Positions 7,612 through 9,778 of a stretch of 9,778 nucleotides of DNA are shown one piece after another (position 1 is the stretch's first letter; every line of letters starts with the position of its first letter). The translations under genes were made by a program, and so were the position numbers. Under the pieces are notes generated by a model that saw nothing but the letters and a program-made list of their open reading frames with translations, was not told the origin of the DNA and did no database searches. Location: the NCBI GenBank assembly GCA_031265025.1, contig JAISDF010000144.1:1-9778 (forward strand). Reading direction: 5' to 3'. This DNA comes from Spirochaetaceae bacterium (lineage in GTDB: Bacteria > Spirochaetota > Spirochaetia > Treponematales > Breznakiellaceae).

Positions 7612-7640
7612 ATCGTAGTACATAATTCCTATTTAATCAA
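7612..7640 (-). promoter_or_regulatory. Weak promoter candidate for the opp operon
   Basis: On the minus strand TTGATT (complement of 7635-7640) lies 17 bp before TACGAT (complement of 7612-7617). Each has 4 of 6 matches to the sigma70 consensus. A start near 7605 would give a leader of about 85 nt containing the 10-bp palindrome GCCATATGGC (7591-7600) before the strong oppA ribosome binding site. No known riboswitch pattern is seen in this leader. Confidence 0.3.
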
Positions 7641-7692
7641 TAGGTTTAATATGAATTCTAAGAAAAATTATCACGGAGGAGGAACAGTAAGG

Positions 7693-7782
7693 ATGAAAAT
7701 ATTCGGTCCTTTAGACTTGGCAGAATTCATCACTCAAAAATTAGAAACCGAACAAGACCTAAAGGCTAAAAAACGGGATTGA
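7693..7782 (+). CDS. Small ORF of 29 codons, function unknown
   Basis: ATG 7693-7695 to TGA 7780-7782, 29 residues. It starts MKIFGPLDLAEFI and ends with a charged Lys/Glu/Asp-rich helix-like tail (KAKKRD). A purine-rich GGAGGAGG (7675-7682) lies 10 nt upstream of the ATG, and AAGG directly abuts it, so the start is well supported for so small an ORF. An in-frame ATG at 7651 would give 43 residues but has no clear ribosome binding site. I recognise no family. The stop codon overlaps the first TGACA of the nested repeat that follows. It may be a real small protein, a leader peptide, or a leftover of a longer gene cut down by deletion. Confidence 0.35.
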   Translation: MKIFGPLDLAEFITQKLETEQDLKAKKRD

Positions 7783-7818
7783 CACCCACAAAAATGACAA
7801 ATTGTCAGCTTGTGTCAA
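7779..7818. repeat. Nested inverted repeat with four TGACA pentamers; possible IS21-like end or operator
   Basis: TTGACAC (7779-7785) pairs with GTGTCAA (7812-7818), and inside them TGACAA (7795-7800) pairs with TTGTCA (7802-7807) around one base. This gives two TGACA pentamers in each orientation. Read on the minus strand from about 7840, the stretch begins TGTTGATTTTGGCGGC and runs into these repeats. That layout, with a TG terminus and several short internal repeats, resembles the ends of IS21-family elements. No istA or istB gene is present beside it, so it would be a remnant. A repressor operator is the main alternative, since ATGACA (7794-7799) and CAAAAT (7816-7821) could form a weak + strand promoter with 16-bp spacing. 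Confidence 0.5.
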
Positions 7819-7834
7819 AATAGCCGCCAAAATC

Positions 7835-7869
7835 AACAACCGCGCGGCAGAGCCACGCGGTATGTTGTT
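7835..7869. repeat. Strong GC-rich hairpin
   Basis: ACCGCG (7839-7844) pairs with CGCGGT (7856-7861). After one mismatch, GGC (7846-7848) pairs with GCC (7852-7854) around the loop aga. Flanking AACA (7835-7838) can extend the stem to TGTT with a one-base bulge. It stands about 20 nt before a second hairpin, so the pair may form one structured RNA leader or a transposon-end structure. No T-run follows. Confidence 0.5.
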
Positions 7870-7891
7870 CTCGTAAGGTATTTGACTCAGA

Positions 7892-7933
7892 GTCCATACC
7901 CTTGGTTCCGCCCCAAGGGGCCGGGGTATGGAC
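7892..7933 (+). promoter_or_regulatory. Hairpin enclosing the ribosome binding site and start codon of the 103-codon ORF
   Basis: GTCCATACCC (7892-7901) pairs perfectly over 10 bp with GGGTATGGAC (7924-7933). Inside, TTGG (7902-7905) can pair with CCAA (7913-7916). Weaker pairing continues outside between the TTTGA near 7881-7885 and the TCAAA near 7947-7951. The Shine-Dalgarno-like AAGGGG (7915-7920) and ATG 7928-7930 both lie in the 3' half, so the fold would hide the translation start. The pairing is seen directly; the regulatory role is inferred. Confidence 0.45.
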
Positions 7934-8239
7934 CCTTCGCAGCGAATCAAACCTGTGGAGCCAACAGTAATAAAAGACAAGAAAATTGTCCGTGAAGTGA
8001 TCGCCCAGGTACGCTGGAAACCAGCCGCCGGAGCTATCACCGCCTATATGCCGCTCATAGCTGATGCCATCAAGTTATCAGCTACGGAAAAAGAACTCCA
8101 TAAACTTGAGTACCCGTTCAAAACCGTACCGGCAATGAAAGAGGGTTTGCTTATTATCTTCTTCCGTTTTTACCAGCACGGCAGTTTTTATCATATCGTC
8201 CAACAGGCGGATAGCTATAATCCGGGGGTGGTGAAATAA
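7928..8239 (+). CDS. Hypothetical protein of 103 residues, no recognised family
   Basis: ATG 7928-7930 to TAA 8237-8239. The N-terminal part is Lys/Val-rich (VIKDKKIVREVIAQ), the middle looks helical (AYMPLIADAIKLSATEKELHKL), and an aromatic hydrophobic patch (LLIIFFRFYQHGSFYHIVQQ) follows before a short tail ending GVVK. There is no signal peptide; the hydrophobic patch is too short and polar to be a confident membrane helix. Start choice is uncertain: ATG 7928 has AAGGGG 7 nt upstream but sits in a strong hairpin, and GTG 7955 has no ribosome binding site. The frame is open only from 7886, so it could also be the 3' remnant of a longer gene. It stands alone, converging on the TPR gene. I recognise no domain. 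Confidence 0.4.
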   Translation: MDPSQRIKPVEPTVIKDKKIVREVIAQVRWKPAAGAITAYMPLIADAIKLSATEKELHKLEYPFKTVPAMKEGLLIIFFRFYQHGSFYHIVQQADSYNPGVVK

Positions 8240-8294
8240 TAACTCAGCTTTTTAGTATAATACTCCTTGTCCGGCTCTAAAGTTGTACGACCGT
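8240..8294. other. Short gap between two converging ORFs
   Basis: 55 bp between the 103-codon ORF and the end of the TPR gene. It contains AGTATAATACT (8254-8264), which is symmetric except for its central base and holds a perfect TATAAT (8256-8261). No -35 box stands at the right distance and no gene follows on the + strand. I see no terminator stem with a T-run here. Confidence 0.3.
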
Positions 8295-9569
8295 CTACTG
8301 CTCCTGGCCGCCTAAAAATTTAAGGGCTATGGGGTCTTCCGGTTCCAGTTCGAGGACGGTTCTGAAAAAGGCGTCCGCCTCGTCTTTGCTGCCGCTCTTC
8401 AGGGCGAGTATGCCCAGGTTGGAAATTATTTTTATATTCTCGCTGTCCTTTCTCAGGGCGCCTTCCAGTTCTTTGCGGGCTTCCGTAAGCCTGCCCTGCT
8501 CCATGAGGCAGATGGCAAGCTCGTTTCTGGTATCGGCATTGTCCCCGCCGAGTTCCAGGGCCTTGCGGAAGGCGGCCTCTCCATCGGCCCAGCGTTCAAG
8601 ACGGCGTAGTCCCCAGCCCAGGGTAAACCAGCCGTTCCAGGCCCCGCTGTTACGCTCAAGAAAATTCCTTGCCTTTTGTATGCCTTCGTTCTCCCTTCCG
8701 CTTCGTATGAGTTCGCGGGCCTCCCGGAAAACAGCGTCGTCAAGGTTTTGCGAACTGATTTCCCTGACCAGGGATTGGGCCTGGTCCTTCTTTTCGCTGT
8801 CGTCGGCAAGGGGGATAAAGGCCGAAAAACATTCTTTGGCTTTTTTGAAGTTCCGCGTTTTCATAAAGAAAAACCCGGCGTTAAAGAGCGCGCCGGGAAG
8901 GGGCGGTTCAAGCGCAAGGACCTGTGTATAGGCTTCAAGGGCCCGCCTGGTTTCTTCTTCGGCCTCCTCTTCCCTGCCGCTTCTTTCCAGGGACTCTGCC
9001 CTGTCCTCAAGAACCAGGGCCGTGTTGAGCAGCACTGCCGGTGAACGGGGAAAAAGTCCTCCCAGGGCGGCCAGGATTTCCAGCGCCGTATCATAATCGC
9101 CGTTTCGCGTCTTGAGTATGGCCGCCTCGGTAAATTCTCCCAGTATGCCCGGTCTCAGGGCAAGGACAAAACGGCGGTAATAGGGGAACCACGAAGCCTG
9201 TATGTCAGCGAAACGCGCGGGAAGCAGCCGTGCCTTTTCGTGGGGAATATTCGCCGCGTCCGGCTTCTCGAACTCACACCCGGCGTCAGGGGGCAGGGAA
9301 AGTATTTTCAACATGCCGGAAAGTATCATCTCCCAGGAAAGGTCTTCGGGGTCAAAGCGCTTGGAGTTTTCGCGCGGCGCGGGGAACTCCGCCGCGTGCT
9401 GCGCGGAAATTTCCACCGGTATGGGTATATCGGGGTCTATGGCAAAATCCGGGGCTTCCCCATGATGGTCATGGTGAAGTTCAGCGTCGTTGTGTCCCGC
9501 GCCGGGCTGTCTGAATGTGTCGGGAACAGGCAGAAAGATGATGCCTGTCCGGGGATTCTTTTCCGTCAC
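8295..9569 (-). CDS. TPR-repeat protein with His-rich N-terminal region
   Basis: 424 residues from a GTG start (9567-9569) with AGGA 8 nt upstream. The start overlaps the upstream gene's stop as GTGA, so the two are translationally coupled. The N-terminal 80 residues look unstructured, with a His/acidic cluster HNDAELHHDHHGE (26-38) and an acidic/proline stretch (DPDIPIPVE, 45-53). A middle segment (about 76-145) has no recognised fold. From about 146 to the end I see tetratricopeptide-like helix pairs near 146-179, 181-222 (with a charged insertion around 194-208), 226-258, 311-343, 345-377 and 379-412. TPR arrays hold protein partners, so this is probably a scaffold or assembly factor. No signal peptide or membrane helix is evident, so it is probably cytosolic. 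The partner is unknown; the upstream gene is the obvious candidate. Confidence 0.85.
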   Translation of the reverse strand: MTEKNPRTGIIFLPVPDTFRQPGAGHNDAELHHDHHGEAPDFAIDPDIPIPVEISAQHAAEFPAPRENSKRFDPEDLSWEMILSGMLKILSLPPDAGCEFEKPDAANIPHEKARLLPARFADIQASWFPYYRRFVLALRPGILGEFTEAAILKTRNGDYDTALEILAALGGLFPRSPAVLLNTALVLEDRAESLERSGREEEAEEETRRALEAYTQVLALEPPLPGALFNAGFFFMKTRNFKKAKECFSAFIPLADDSEKKDQAQSLVREISSQNLDDAVFREARELIRSGRENEGIQKARNFLERNSGAWNGWFTLGWGLRRLERWADGEAAFRKALELGGDNADTRNELAICLMEQGRLTEARKELEGALRKDSENIKIISNLGILALKSGSKDEADAFFRTVLELEPEDPIALKFLGGQEQ

Positions 9570-9778
9570 CGGGGCTGTCCTGGGGCCTCGGGCTTTGACG
9601 CTGCCTGAGCCTCGATGTTGGCCGGCGCGGGAGCCGGCGTCGCGGAAACGGACGGTGTCGCCGGAGCGGCCGCTCCGGCGGCGCGGCGCGGGCCGGGTTC
9701 GGTCCTGATCTGGCCGATGTAGTCATTTATCCTGATTTTATAGCCCATGGGCACCAGGGCGCTGTCCATCAGCATGGC
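9566..9778 (-). CDS. 3' end of an unrecognised gene with an Ala/Pro-rich C-terminal tail (5' end at or beyond window edge)
   Basis: The frame is open to the window edge. An ATG sits at 9773-9775, but no upstream sequence is visible to judge it, so the true start is probably outside. The visible part begins MLMDSALVPMGYKIRINDYIGQI, which looks like the end of a folded domain. A basic/Ala stretch (RRAAGAAAPATP) and a low-complexity Ala/Pro/Ser tail follow to the TGA at 9566-9568. Such tails are usually flexible linkers. The stop overlaps the TPR gene start by 4 bp, so the two proteins probably act together. I do not recognise the family. Confidence 0.65.
   Translation of the reverse strand, partial: AMLMDSALVPMGYKIRINDYIGQIRTEPGPRRAAGAAAPATPSVSATPAPAPANIEAQAASKPEAPGQPR
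9659..9680. repeat. Perfect 22-bp GC-rich palindrome inside a coding region
   Basis: The stretch is its own reverse complement over 22 bp, centred between 9669 and 9670 and including a GCGGCCGC core. It encodes the Ala-rich linker of the partial gene, where codon choice is free. It may be a chance result of GCC/GCG-rich codons or a structural or protein-binding site. Confidence 0.6.

Noticed and set aside
7870..7965. tRNA or tRNA-like gene suggested by GGTTCCG and stem pairing
   Set aside because: The pairing forms one long hairpin rather than a cloverleaf, and no acceptor stem or CCA end is visible.
7759..8040. 93-codon minus-strand frame in the intergenic region
   Set aside because: It runs through both hairpins and the TGACA repeats, has no clear ribosome binding site, and the product shows no recognisable motif; the + strand frames are more convincing.
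8233..8261. Perfect TATAAT as a + strand promoter
   Set aside because: No -35 box lies 16-18 bp upstream and no + strand gene follows; it may simply be AT-rich convergent spacer.
8329..8931. 200-codon + strand frame opposite the TPR gene
   Set aside because: The Ser/Arg-rich product is typical of the antisense of a Glu/Ala/Leu-rich TPR gene.
1..9778. CRISPR array or rRNA genes
   Set aside because: No regularly spaced direct repeats and no rRNA-like sequence were seen on either strand.

Overview
The window carries a compact run of bacterial genes with a moderately high GC content. It most resembles a treponeme-like spirochete or a similar diderm anaerobe. That placement is an inference from gene style and from the periplasm-type signal peptide on the binding protein; no rRNA or other phylogenetic marker is present, so the organism is not proven.

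Layout from left to right. (i) 1-498: the 3' end of a Lon protease gene, followed by a long hairpin. (ii) 677-1867: a complete M20D-family amidohydrolase/peptidase, apparently driven by a promoter so close to the ATG that the mRNA may be leaderless. (iii) 1924-7519, minus strand: a complete five-gene oligopeptide ABC importer in the order oppA-oppB-oppC-oppD-oppF, with overlapping or nearly abutting genes that indicate one translationally coupled operon. It converges on the M20 gene. (iv) 7520-8294: a 775-bp region, visibly AT-richer in its left half. It holds a weak oppA promoter candidate, a 29-codon ORF with a good Shine-Dalgarno sequence, a nested array of four TGACA pentamers that may be the end of an IS21-like element or an operator, two strong hairpins, and an orphan 103-codon ORF whose ribosome binding site and ATG lie inside the second hairpin. 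(v) 8295-9569, minus strand: a TPR-repeat protein with a His-rich N-terminal region, coupled by a GTGA overlap to an upstream gene that runs to the edge of the window and ends in an Ala/Pro-rich tail.

Function: OppA captures peptides in the periplasm, OppB/OppC form the channel and OppD/OppF supply ATP hydrolysis. The neighbouring M20 enzyme could deacylate or cleave imported N-blocked amino acids or short peptides, so the two units make biochemical sense together. Most of the window is ordinary housekeeping and transport. The only part that could be previously undescribed is 7690-8240, where structured DNA/RNA precedes an unrecognised small protein.
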